A program made the translations under genes and the position numbers. DNA of 64,000 nt from Phoenix dactylifera. Taxonomy: Eukaryota > Streptophyta > Magnoliopsida > Arecales > Arecaceae. The notes below the pieces were generated by a model, which saw only the letters and a program-made list of their open reading frames with translations, did no database searches and was not told the DNA's origin. The stretch spans positions 62,001 through 126,000 of the forward strand of contig NW_024068240.1 in NCBI RefSeq assembly GCF_009389715.1. The letters run 5' to 3'. Below, piece by piece: positions 1 through 12,064 of the stretch (position 1 is its first letter; every line of letters starts with the position of its first letter).

Positions 1-2405
1 TTTAAGAGTCATTTGGGACCATTACCTAACCATTCAGATACAATAAAAGCTGAGTTTATTGTCAATGATTTAAAATTTTGCTTGGCATTATGATCGCTTT
101 TATATTTCTCTACAAACTAGTGAAATACCACAAGGAGACCGATGCTAATTAAGATAGCATCTGCATAGAATTTTTGTTATTTCATCTTACATATCTATCG
201 GTTAGTTCATTTTTCTTCTTGGATTTTTGTAAACTATAGCTACATCAGATGGGCCCTAATTAAATAATCACAACTAATGCCAATAAAGATTACGTTTTAC
301 TAAACTTAAGCTGACATGACAACATCAATTAAACCAATAACCTGGCACTACTATCTTGAAGATGCCTGATTGAATTTTTTTTTTTTTTTTTTGTGTAGAA
401 GTGCTGTTTAAAAAGTCATTTTATCCTTAATTGAGGGGCTTGTGTTATCCACGAAAACCTTGTCATATGCTGTAAAGCTTTCTACTTTCTTTAAGCTTTT
501 CTTAGTTAAATATATCCTACGAATAACGTAGTACCTAACTTAGATTTGTTAATATGATCATGTGTCATTTTCCCACCCAAGCAACTTAAGTTGTCAGGGA
601 ACTACAACTGTACTTCGGAAGATAAATGGTACAGCTAGCGAGTTGTTATCTCGTTGCAGATGAACGTTGGAGGTCAGAAAGTTTTGACCCATAGCTTACT
701 ATTTAAAAGCATAACAAAGAAATAACAGTAAAAGGACCTCTCTGTTGCCTCAGGTTTTCGAAGCTAACAGACCCTAAAATGAAAAACTATATTAAAATTT
801 TGAAGGTCGCTTACACTCATTCCAAATTTAGAATGTAAAGGGGAGCCACATCCTGAGTAAATAAATGTACTCAGCCGAAAGTAGCTCAAAACTTTTCTCC
901 ATGGATCACATACTAAATAGCCATTTCCTCATGCTCCTTAGCTAACTTGGCGCCTGTACTTGGCACTGACCTAGTTGTTTTCTTTCATTCTTTTTTATTA
1001 GCCCTTTTGTCAGTCTATCTTTATGATTGCATTACTTCATCAGTAACAAAAAATCAACCCCCTGAAGTCTTAGAGTACTTAACCTTGCACCAAGTCCTAA
1101 CTACTTCCATATTTAATAAACCTCCGCCTAACACCCCTTTGCCTAGCCCAATGAGGAATCAAACCCTTCCCTTCCAAAAACTATAGCCTTCAACCCTTGA
1201 CAGCCGCTTTTGAGATTGAGATGCGATGTACTCAAACTGTATACTTTGGGAATAAGAATACTAGAGTAGATGATAGAATAGAAAAAGTTAATGCCTAGCA
1301 GAATCATTATACCACAACTTGTTTCTTTTCTTTTTAAATTACAATCCCGAAGCAATTTCTAATTGGTGTTCTTCTTATCTATATGTTAAAAAAAAAAAAA
1401 GTTAGACATAAAACATGATTCGGTGCTTGACATAAATAAATTTGATTAGAATGTATATTTTTAATTTACACTGGATTTGAAAGGAAAAAAAAAAAGGCAT
1501 AACCTCTTTAGTAATTACATAAAAGATATAGGGGCAGCCTTGGGAGGAAGTTCCTCACCATCAAATCAAGTCATTGGTTTTGCTAGATTTTGTAGCCAAT
1601 TTCCAAGAAGTTTCGTCCCCGCTCTCGAGAGCCCAAGGCCCCATGAGAATAAGTGCTCGGGCAATCCAAGGCTCACTCGAAAAGATTCTCACCCAATAAA
1701 AATCCCTATCCTCACACAACTCCACGTTAAAATCTTTTTAAGAGCTCCCCATCTTGTCAAGGTGGAGCAGAGAGAGATCTACCAGAAGCCACATTTCCAA
1801 GACTGCCGCACACCAAAACCCAAGCGAGAAGAAGAGAAAAGCCCCCTCAATCCTAAAGCAAAAACGCCTCGTATAATCCCCGTACCAAATCAGAATTACC
1901 TCGAGTTCAAGGTGATCTTTTTATGCATAAAACGGAAGGAAGGGAAGAAGCCGGCTGAGGTGCAGCTCAAGAAAAGCTCCATGACCTTATCAGTTAAAAC
2001 TTTAAAAAATCCCACAATCTCTATTACGGTGCGAGCCGGTATAAAAGAAGACCCAGAATCTGAGACACTTCGGCAAGGAAAGGGCAGTCCATTGCCAGAA
2101 AAAAAAGAAAGAAAAAAAAGAAAGAAAAAAAGGTTTTTTAGATATTTTAAGCATGTTCCGCCATTACGTCCTCCCTCTCCCCCTCGCTGAGAAAAGTACC
2201 ATGCCCAATATGGCATGGCCCAGATGTCAGGTGTCGGCTTTATGCTAGTAAAATAGTGCACCACAGGGAGAGCAGCAGCGGCTAAAGGAACCCACCTTCC
2301 TTTGTTTTACATTTTCCAAACTTGTTTTAAAGACACCCACTTCCCTAACCGGCCCCTCCCCTGTCTCACAGAGTCCATGGAGGGGCTGTAGAGAGGTGTG
2401 GAGAA
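1..2405. other. Upstream region of the SPL gene
   Basis: AT-rich non-coding DNA ahead of the SBP-box gene. I see no convincing gene. A 237-codon open frame at 1477-2190 is lysine/proline-rich, lacks a recognisable domain and ends in a purine run, so I regard it as chance. A TATA-like TATAAAAG lies at 2039-2046 and a pyrimidine-rich stretch at 2165-2190; either could belong to the SPL promoter or leader, but nothing in the sequence decides this. Confidence 0.5.
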
Positions 2406-5400
2406 ATGGAGTCGGGATCGAGCTCTCCGGCGGTCTCCGGGGCCGGCGGTGCCGGCGACTCCCTCCACGGGCTCAAGTTCGGCAAAAAGATCTACTTTGA
2501 GGACGGGGCCGGGGGCGGCGGCGGCGGCGGCGGCGGGAGCTCCTCCTCCTCCTCCTCCTCCTCCAAGGCTCAGGAACCCGCGGCGCCGCCGCCGCCGCCG
2601 GCGAGGAAGGGGAAGGGGGCGGGGCAGGGGGGGCAGGGGCCGCCCAGGTGTCAGGTGGAGGGGTGCAAGGCGGATCTGACGGGTGCTAAGGCTTACTACT
2701 GCCGGCACAAGGTCTGCGGTATGCACTCCAAGGCTCCCAAGGTCATCGTGGGAGGGCTCGAGCAGAGGTTCTGCCAGCAGTGCAGCAGGTATCTGTTGTT
2801 TAGATGTTGGATTCTTGGTTTCTTGACTGCTTGGTCTATTTAGGGGCTTCTCGGGGCTTTGGGTGGCTTTGGAGGGGAAAAGCTGAGTTCTTTTTGGATT
2901 TTCCTCCCTTTTGAGGTCGAGATTTGTCAAAAGTGTGGGAGTACTGGTGGATGTGTTTATGATTGTGACCATCACTTGGAGATTTGTGGTTTTGGATGGT
3001 TGTTTTTTTTGTTATTGGGTTGGGCGATTTCTCATGGACTTAGATTTGATGATGAAAACTTTTGGACTTTGCTTGGTGTGTGTATATATATATATACATA
3101 TATATATTTCTCCATCCATGATGGCATTTTATTTGTTTTATTTAAACAAGGATTTTTTTTTTCATTGTATAATTTTTTTGCTTGCATGCTTGCTTGAAAA
3201 AAAATTATAGGTTTGTTTTTGACCATCAGTTTGTTTTTCTTATTTTGGATTAGCCAAAAATTTGTGCTTTAGTTAGGTCTCTCTTCTTGATTTAATGTCA
3301 AGGTTTTTATTGTTCATGGGGTTGGGAGTTTGTGTTTAAACTTTTTTTTAAAAAAATGTTGATCTGCAGGGTTTGTGTGGTGTGTTTGACTGTCGTAGTT
3401 AGGTTTAGATCTCTCTTATTGTTGTTGCAAGTAGATGGCTTCTTTACTGTTTATAGTTAAGGGCTCTGTTTTAAACTGGATTTAATATGGGATGGTGTGC
3501 GCTGTCTGGTATGTCAGATTGCCATGGATGTAGGTATTTTTGAGTCTGTATGCATTGTTGCGCTTTAAAAAGAGGTTAGATTTCTGGTTGAAAAATTCAG
3601 ACACTTCTTCACTTCGGTATGTTTAATTGCCTTGAAACTTGTATGATTAATTGTGTTTCTGCTGTTGATATTTGAGTGTTCAAGGTTTTGGCTGCTAGAA
3701 TTAAGACTTCTACTTAATTTTTGTTGTGATATTCTTGTGGCTGTAGATGTGCTTAGAGTAGCTTAATTTATATACGTTTCATGGGATGCAACTTTCATGC
3801 TTTTTATCAATGATGCTTGAGGAGGAGTATGTATGTGTCTGTATATATATATTTATCTATTTCAGATTGGGAGGGGCTCTAACCCCACCTTCTACCCTAT
3901 GCCCACAATCCTCTCCACCCGAGCCGAACGCCCAGGTCCTGGGTGGACCAAGCCTAATGCTTGCGGAACCAAGGTAACGGGTTCCGAAAGGAGGGTCTAC
4001 ACACTTGATAATCAAAGCCCTGCCCCTTGCCTTAAGTGGCAAATCGTAGTACCATGCAAACTAAAGATCGGTGGTTCAGAAAAGAATTTGACAAGTCAAT
4101 TTTTATATATTTGATATTCCTTTTATTTTTGACTTTGTTATAGAATGTTTCTGCTATTTTTACTTTTATAGTGGTTTAACATGGATGGTTTCAGAGGTTA
4201 ACCTTGTAATGTCTAATGGAATTTTCTAATATTTGCATCAGTTATTGTTGTAACTGTCCAATGGAACTAGCTGAATGTTTGGTTTTGATGAAGAAATAGG
4301 TTTGGCATTCTGTGGCTTATGTTGAATTTGCTTTTTCTTCTGTCCCTATGGTGCGAGGTGTTTTCTATTTCTAAAAGATCTGCTTATTGGGTTATTGTTG
4401 TTTGATAAAGATGCTAAGGCAGTTGAATGCTGAAGCTAGGAAAAATAAGACTTGAGAAAACAAGGAAAACTTTGGGAGTTGAGAGTTAGCCTTTCAAAGA
4501 AGTTCAATTCATGGGTTCGTGCAATGATGTTGTGTGAATGCGTTTTCTTTACTTTCACCGATATGAATTAAAAAAAAACTAGGCTCAACTAGTTGGGGTT
4601 CATGCTCTCCTATGAATGATATATAAATTTGGATGTGAAGCTTAAGATGAGGCTCATCTTTTCAGATGACTTCCACATATAGATGTTGCCACAAGATTTT
4701 GGGATGCCAATGAGCATCGCTGCCAACAAATTAAGAGGGAGGCTATAGATAGTAGATCAACTTGCAAGCGATGGTCACATGACAAATTGTGAACTCTTAA
4801 AACATTTATGGACTTAGTTTATTGACGTATCATTTTTGCCCATCAATTTCTTATGCAGTCAGAGAGATTTATTCATCTCACGTCAACTATAGATTGTTTG
4901 ACATTGAATTTAGTTACTTGAGAGTTGAGACCAATTCTCTATAGTGTTTCTTTTCTATCATTTTTACATATATTTATGTACCAAAAAAAATTACATTTAT
5001 TCAAAAAGCAATTTGTTTTAGTTCTTAATGCCATGAAGTCAACTAGAATAGTTACTTTAATGCTTAGGCAGCTTGCAGAAATATCTTTAGATAAATAGAC
5101 AAAGTCTATGCAATGACATTATTTATATGTAGAAAGTATGTACCATGATAGGTTATTTGGTGGATGTTAAAGAAGAAAGCTAAACAAAAGGAGGTTTCCC
5201 CATAGTTCTAAACCCTAAGAAGTATTTGCTCATATTTAGTTCTATATTTTGTGAAGTCATGTGAAATATGAGTTTTTTAGTGCTCCACTGGTTTATGAAA
5301 GCATCTGCAATTTTAAAAGATGGAAGAATAATGAGATATTAAGTATGAGTATGGCGGACATCTTTTAGTTGTGGTTGCCAGCCACATGGGATGTTGATTT

Positions 5401-6857
5401 AAATTACCATAGGGCTGTTGATTCTTGTGGCTGTGAGGGATCAAAACACTGAATGGTTCATTTCAGTCATAAATATGCCCAAATAGTTCAGTGTGCCATT
5501 GACACACATTATGCCATCAACATACTGACATGTTCGGTAGCAGGTGTATAACACTGGGCATGCATTGGTGGGAATTTAAATAAAAGGAAGGCTTTCAGAA
5601 CGGGTATTAAAAACAAAAGCACTTGAGGATGCCCTAGGGTGATGACATTGTTTAGATGGTGAAATTAATTGAGACCACACTAAGGGGTAGGAGGTGGGAG
5701 CAGACTTAAACCTTCATCATGATTCAGGACTAGAGAAGGCAAAAAGGGCAGAATATGGCGATTAGGGTTGGAAGGGTTAGATTATAAAGGTAGGAACACA
5801 GATAATTCAAATTGGTAGCCTTGTCTGTATCAGATCCATAAGGATTCCGATACTTGTAGAATAATTCAAGGATACATGTCAAATATTTGAAATATCTTAT
5901 TTTTCAGATCTAATTATGCTTCAGATGCATCCTAGCTAAGCCTGAGATATTTCCATGATTTCTCGAAGGTTGAGTGGGAGAGCTTTATTTCATTTATGTT
6001 TCAAGATGTGTTGGGCTTTTAATGATAAATGGTTAATTTGGAGCTTGTGGTGTTGATATTATTGTATGGAGTATGGATTATGGTCTGTTCGATTTGAATG
6101 ATAACTAGTGATGACTGCATTGTTTTGATAAGCTACCATAATGTATAAAAGTTATTATATGTTTTGAAACATCTATATTTATTCATTGTTGTATCCTAGT
6201 TATATCGTAATCTGCTTTTCCAAGACTTGTCATAATGGTGATTCTGTATCGTGTCAAATATGCATCTCATATCTGTGTATTCTTCATAGTCAGTAAGAGG
6301 GATCCTAAGCAAAAGCAGAGGGACTAACAAACTTTAACCTGCACTGCTAACACAAATTGACTGAATCTTCTTTCAATTAGGTATACCTTTGGGTTGGCAC
6401 TTTGCAGGTCATGTTAAGGGTAACAGCATCATACTCTTTTCAACATGTTGAGCTTGAGTTGTTTATTTAAAGTGTAACTGGGAGCAAGGACAAAATATAT
6501 ACACCTAAAGGGTGAAGGTGCTTGAAAGAGTAAAGATGGGTCCAAAGCTAGCACTCATGAAGAGCAGGGGAGGTACAGTTGATTGAAAATCTAAGGTTAG
6601 CATGTATTTGAACCAAAATTTTTCATGCACAGAAGTACGAATGAGTATGGGTTTAAATGGATTTCGACTTTGTGTGTGTACGTGTGTGTGTGTGTGGAAC
6701 TGTATGGAGGGGCGGAGAACAGAATCGCACTGCCAACTTATGGAGCATGATTAATTTTGATGAAGAGGAGAGCACAATTGATTAAAAATATTAAAGTTAT
6801 CGTGGATTTGAATCAAAACTCTTCATGAAATGAGTGCATGAATTTAGATGGAGTTTG

Positions 6858-6897
<40 letters not shown>

Positions 6898-9800
6898 CGC
6901 GCGCGTGTGTGGACTTGTACACAAGGGTGAATAACAGAATCACATTGCCAGATTATAGAGCACAATCAGTGTTGATGACGAGAACCACCATCTTTCTGGA
7001 TCCGCTAACAACTAGCTTTGTTCTATGACTATAATGTAATGCTTTGCTTTGTTGGGTTGATTGACTACTTTTTGGTGTTCAGCACTTGTAAAAGTAAAAA
7101 GCAACAGAGAAACATCCATTAGTTAGATGTCTATAGTTTGTGTATGTATACTATAATTGGAATAGGTGATAAATCATTGTTTGTAATGAAATATCTGATG
7201 AACCAACATCGTACTCTTTGTTCATAGAAGTCACGCATCCTGAATATTATGGAATGAACACTTCTGTACAGCCTTCCCTGGGCAACATAGCATGCGCTAT
7301 TTAGCTTAGTGATGATCAAGTAAAGCATGATTCAGTGTACTAATTATGTGAACCTTTTGTAGCATGTATAGTATTCGATTCACTAACGCAACTATACTGC
7401 TTAATTTATATTTTGCTTTGACCAACATTCAAAACATTATTCTGTGCATAACATAAATTCATTTCTTTGTTTCCAGTTTGATGCATAGATGAGTCATTGT
7501 CACACTACGTATTAAGATAAGAACATGCTTAAGTTAAGCCACAAATTACGTATCTAGTAGCCTACAAGAAGTTGACTCCCATCATAGAGACATTTGAAAA
7601 GCAAAATGAGCATTCTATTTTGATTTCAATGAGAAACTCAACATCAAAAACAGTGCAAGACATTTTCTAATCAGGTTTCATATTTGAATATGCTGACAAT
7701 GAATATATTGAATGAATACTTATTTCTTTTACTAGCTAGATACCAGTGCTAGATACATTTTTTCACATGTATCATTATAAATTTTTTCACATGCATCATT
7801 ATAAATGCAGAACCTTTTTGAATCTTCCTTATACAGAATCTTGCTTTCTGGGAGAGAACCTAGAACTCCATAGATCAAAGCTCAGAGAACAAGATAGTTT
7901 CTTTTGTTCTTTTGCCATCTTGGTATTATCAAGTTAACAAAACATATGTACCAGAAAAAAGCATGCTGAACAAAATCCACAAAATGGATATATCTCCTTG
8001 ACTTTGAGCCAGTATGGATCTATATCCTGATGGATCATTTGCATCAGAAAAGCATCTCTTGTGTTAATTAGTTTTGTCATATTCTAGCTCAATCTGCAAA
8101 AATGTTTTGTAGATTGTCTTGGATGAATGTTCTTTTAGAAAGCTATAAGACTGTTGACATTGTAAAGCTCAAAATATTGAGAAATGAATATGATCCAAGA
8201 AAATACAACTGGCATAGCATAAATGAGTATGTTTAGATGGATGTATAGTAAAACTATGAAGGGTATGCGTTGTTAATAAGAATTGTAGGAATTAAATTGA
8301 TTAAGAACAATGTGATGGAGAACTGACTGTGATGGGATGGGACAAAAAAATCAACGAAATTCTCAAATCTTTGTTCAAGGATTTAGGAAGAAGAGAAAAA
8401 GACCAAAGCCAACATGGATGGAAGTTGGGTAACCCAAGGAGTCTAATGCATGGGGTCTAAAGGAGGCCAAATTTTCGCATTACTAATTTAGGAGACTTTT
8501 TAGTTCCATTTGGTAAGTTAGTTTTTGTACAAGGTTTTTATTCTTTACGTAAACATGTAATGGGAGATATCAGTTCACAACAAACTTAGATAAAACACGA
8601 GAGGTCTCTCCTCTTTTCTCTGTGGTGAACTATCCGGGCCTGTCCCCTAGAATGTGATAACTGTTTAATTAGTCTTGGTGAGAATGGCAGGAACCTTGTA
8701 TCGAATTTCTGAGACATTTATTTGGGGTGATTATTTCTTTGTCATATCTTCTCTGCTGGTTATTATTCTTTTCCTTTTTTTTAATACAAAAACCTTGAAA
8801 AAATTTTCTATAAAAGCCTGGATTCCTAAATCTTAACCCTAACCCTGTTATTTCCGCAAGTCCCATTGTTTTTTTTTTGCCTTTATTTTTAATTTAATAA
8901 TCAATTAGTCGTCTTCCTGAAAATTCCTGCAGCTTGTGACTTTGATCACTATTACAACCCTACATTGACCCATATGATATTGTCACCAACAAAATTAATA
9001 CCCAATCGGCTTTTTTGAACCTATCCTTTGTTGATTTTGTTCATCAAACTTTTATATCCATTACAGGTGGTACTCTCTTTGTTTACCTGCATCGGTCATA
9101 CCAAGGTTTCTGTACAATGCAACCAGTATCATGCTAGGCATATCTAGTTCCGAGTAGTTTTCACTGAAGTCTAAGAAGGTTTTCTGCATTATTCACTATA
9201 ACTAACATTGAACTTTACCTATTCATGTATGGTCACAGAGCTCCATGGAATTGATGTATTATTGTTAAAAGGGCTCTAAAATCAAGAAGATTATGATCTG
9301 CATAAAATATTTACCTTGCTCCAAGGAAGCTCTTGCAATGTTGGTATCCAGTGACAATGCTGACATCAAAAAGTCTGCCTGCTGAAGTCCTTCAAATCAC
9401 TATTAGGACTTGGGAAATCAACAACTGTTTTGCAGTGCTGCCTCCTCCTACCTTTGGTTATAAGTACTGTTAGTTTAATATTCTCCTGTGATGAGTATAT
9501 CAGCTCACATAATTTGCTCTGATTTATTTTAGCTCACTATGTTGCATCTGATGCATCCCAGAAATGTCCAGCCATAGTTGCATATAAGCAATATTTCATT
9601 CACGACTCTCATGATCACTTAACCCATCTTGAACAACAACAGGTTCCACCAGTTACCTGAATTTGATCAAGGAAAACGCAGTTGCCGCAGACGTCTGGCA
9701 GGCCACAACGAGCGGCGAAGGAAGCCACCTCCCGGGCCGCTGTTGTCGCGCTATGGCCGCCTGGCCACCTCCTTCCATGGTCCTTTTTTTTTTTTTACAA

Positions 9801-10492
9801 TCATCTTTCTTTTTAAAGCTTCAGGCCTTTTAGATGCTGTCCTTCTGTTTCTTCCAAGAGACCATGATTTCATGCAATTCTACACTGTTGCAGAAGACCC
9901 CAGCAGGTTCAGAAGCTTTCTTATGGACTTCGGCTATCCCCGTCTTCCAAGTAATGCAAGAGATGTGTGGCCGACCATTAGGGCTGGCGATCGGGTGGCT
10001 AGCAACCAATGGCAGGGGGGTTTAGACCCTCCAACTAGTGCAGTTATGGTGCAGGGCCCCCACCAATACTTGCAGGGTTCTGCAGCGGGGGGGCTCTTCT
10101 CTTCAGCAGAGGTTCCGCCGGGTGAGTGTCTTTCGGGAGTCTCTGACTCCAGCTGTGCTCTCTCTCTTCTGTCAACTCAGCCATGGGGCAGCAATTCTAC
10201 CAGAAACAGAGCTCCAGTGATCCCAGCAAGCAGTAGCTTTGATGGTGTCCCGACAGCTCAGTCAGTCGCCAACGATTACATGAACAGTCCCTGGGGTCTC
10301 AGGGGGCATGGAGGTAGGAGCAGCTCACATGAAATCCATCACGACATAGGACTAGGACCGGTCACCGAGGCCGGTAGTAGTCAGTTTTCAGGCGAACTTG
10401 AGTTAGCTCTGCAGGGGAATGGCCAATGCCTGGACCACGGCTCAGACAGAGCATACGACGGTTCAGGACATGTGATGCACTGGTCTCTGTAG
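2406..10492 (+). CDS. SPL14: SBP-box transcription factor, SPL9/SPL14 type, miR156-regulated
   Basis: Nuclear DNA-binding regulator of phase change, shoot branching and panicle or inflorescence architecture in the SPL9/OsSPL14 group. Exons are 2406-2788, 9643-9779 and 9894-10492 (1119 nt, 372 aa); every junction is GT-AG and phases agree. The N-terminus carries the group signature [14 protein letters not shown] (about residues 20-33), then Gly and Ser runs. The SBP domain starts near Cys82 (CQVEGC...YYCRHKVC...FCQQCSRFH) and is split by intron 1 inside the second zinc site, as usual for the family. Exon 2 supplies the bipartite nuclear signal [17 protein letters not shown]. Exon 3 has the conserved [18 protein letters not shown] and [13 protein letters not shown] blocks and ends ...HWSL. 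Intron 1 is very long (6,854 bp) and intron 2 is 114 bp. The exact orthologue (SPL14 or SPL17) is not certain. Confidence 0.95.
3840..4085 (-). mobile_element. Degenerate tRNA-derived SINE in SPL intron 1
   Basis: Read on the minus strand, this block aligns by eye along its length with the SINE at 12278-12508. Shared points are a CCACCGA...ATGGT start, a GGCAAG segment followed by a decayed B-box (GGCTTTGATTATC), a GACCCT block and the 3' core GTGGGGTTAGAGCCCCTCC. A low-complexity TA-rich tail lies at 3840-3868. No clear target-site duplication was found, so the limits are approximate. Confidence 0.55.
6550..6986. repeat. Diverged ~210-bp tandem duplication with (CT)n(GT)n microsatellite in SPL intron 1
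   Basis: Two successive copies, about 6550-6757 and 6758-6986, share the same order of blocks: GAGCA...ATTGATT, GGATTTGAA(T/C)CAAAA, TTCATG, ATGAGT, a dinucleotide repeat, GAACAGAATC(G/A)CA and TTGATGA. In copy 1 the microsatellite is a short GT run near 6673-6696. In copy 2 it has expanded to a long CT run followed by GT/GC (about 6862-6912). Confidence 0.75.
10155..10174 (+). promoter_or_regulatory. miR156/miR157 target site in SPL exon 3
   Basis: The 20-nt stretch reads GTGCTC then TCTCTCTTCTGTCA and encodes part of [11 protein letters not shown]. It pairs with canonical plant miR156 at every position except one, the usual mismatch of the SPL family. This indicates post-transcriptional repression in juvenile tissue. 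The assignment rests on established knowledge of the miR156-SPL module. Confidence 0.95.
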
Positions 10493-12064
10493 ACCGGTGG
10501 ATCTATTCTGTTCCAAAATTGTGGATCGTGTGACCGTTTTGTTATCTCCAATGTTTTGGATATCGATGACATTGGCTAAATCTCTATGGTGGTCTTTTGT
10601 AAGATCTTTCAGAACTTAAACTCATCCATTTGCTCTGTTTTGAACCTAGACCATTAAAAGCACTAGTGTGTTGGAGGTGTTTTTGGTTAATGTTTCAACT
10701 TCATGGTGGTGTCTTTTTCTTATGGATGTTAGCGTAGGTGATATCAATTTTCTTTTCGTGGCTAACGTTTTTCATGGAATCATGGGTCGGCCATTGCAAA
10801 ATAGAGGAGGCATAATCCTACTCATTTAACGTTTGGCTTCAAACGAAGTTTGAGGTGATTTTCTATGTTTTGATTATAATTTCTGGGGTTCTGTGGTCGT
10901 ACCAATAACTTATGTTGCTTGCCCAGATGATATGGGACATATTACTTTTAACTTTTTGCATCAGACATTTTTGGATGTACATGACAACCTTGTTTGCCAT
11001 TTGTGCTGTATCTTATCATATACAAAGACTCCATTTGTAGATAATATTAGATACTGCTATGTACAATGTATATTTTGAAAACAAAGAAAGATCTAATCAT
11101 TTGAAAGTCGAATTCGTGGAAAACTGGAAATATGAAGTCCAATCTGTTTGGAAGTTACATAAAAGAAGTGACTAAAAGGAGATAGCGCATATCGTTAGCA
11201 TGGACTAGAAAATTAATGAGATAATTAACAAATTTACAGAATATAAAAAACATATTTTAACTGCAAAACTATTATCTTTATATGTAGCATAAATGCTCAA
11301 AAGCATAAGATGATCTCCGTTTTTATCTCTCATGTTTTTATGCATCAACGATAACATCTCCCTGTGAAGAAATCCACCAAATTCTTTTTGGAGGTTTTTT
11401 TTGTTGTTGTTGTTGGATCCCCTAATATTGTCAGTTTGACAGCTTTCTCTGTGAAACAAATAACAAAACATGACAGTGCATTCTAAGGCCACAAGCAGCA
11501 GACAATTCGAAATGTTCGAAATGGTATCTGTTTAATTGCAAAAAATTTTAGAAATGAGAAGCATGTAACAACTTGTTAGATTACGTCTCATGTATAGGTA
11601 AACAGAGATTGACACCTAGCTTGCGTTCTAGCTTGGTCCTGGTTCTATTGGTGCTCCAGCAGCAATTGAATCCCTGTCAAGGCTATTACATCTGGTGAGG
11701 CCATGATTTCCATCTGTCCACAGCTGAAGGATGATCAGGCTTATTGTAGCCGTAAATATATTACCTTTATCCATGCAAGCTACAGGCTTCTTGGTTGACA
11801 GATTAAACCACCTCTGTTTCGTCATGAGTGTGGAGATCTACTTTATGACATCAACTGACATAATATGCACAGAATTTAGATCTACCATCTGCTTAAGGGT
11901 GATGACCTCATGCATTGCCTGTCAATCTTTGGATCCTCTGGGTTCTTGTAAACAGTCAAGTCCGTTCCGGGATTTCTTTTGGCATATCTAGTGTGCAGCC
12001 ATCCTCATAAGATGTGAACATACAACATCACATGTATGAGTCCAAGCTGCCAAAAGATTCGCTT
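10493..12064. other. 3' flank between SPL and the convergent G-patch gene
   Basis: AT-rich sequence holding the 3' UTRs of the two tail-to-tail genes. Open frames here are short and lack any recognisable domain. I see no RNA gene or mobile element. Confidence 0.5.

Noticed and set aside
1477..2190. 237-codon open frame upstream of SPL
   Set aside because: No domain, biased Lys/Pro/Arg composition produced by purine runs, and position in the SPL promoter or leader.
2307..2975. 222-codon minus-strand frame over SPL exon 1
   Set aside because: Shadow of the GC-rich SBP exon; Pro/Arg/Gly runs mirror the Gly/Ser and Pro codons of the real frame.
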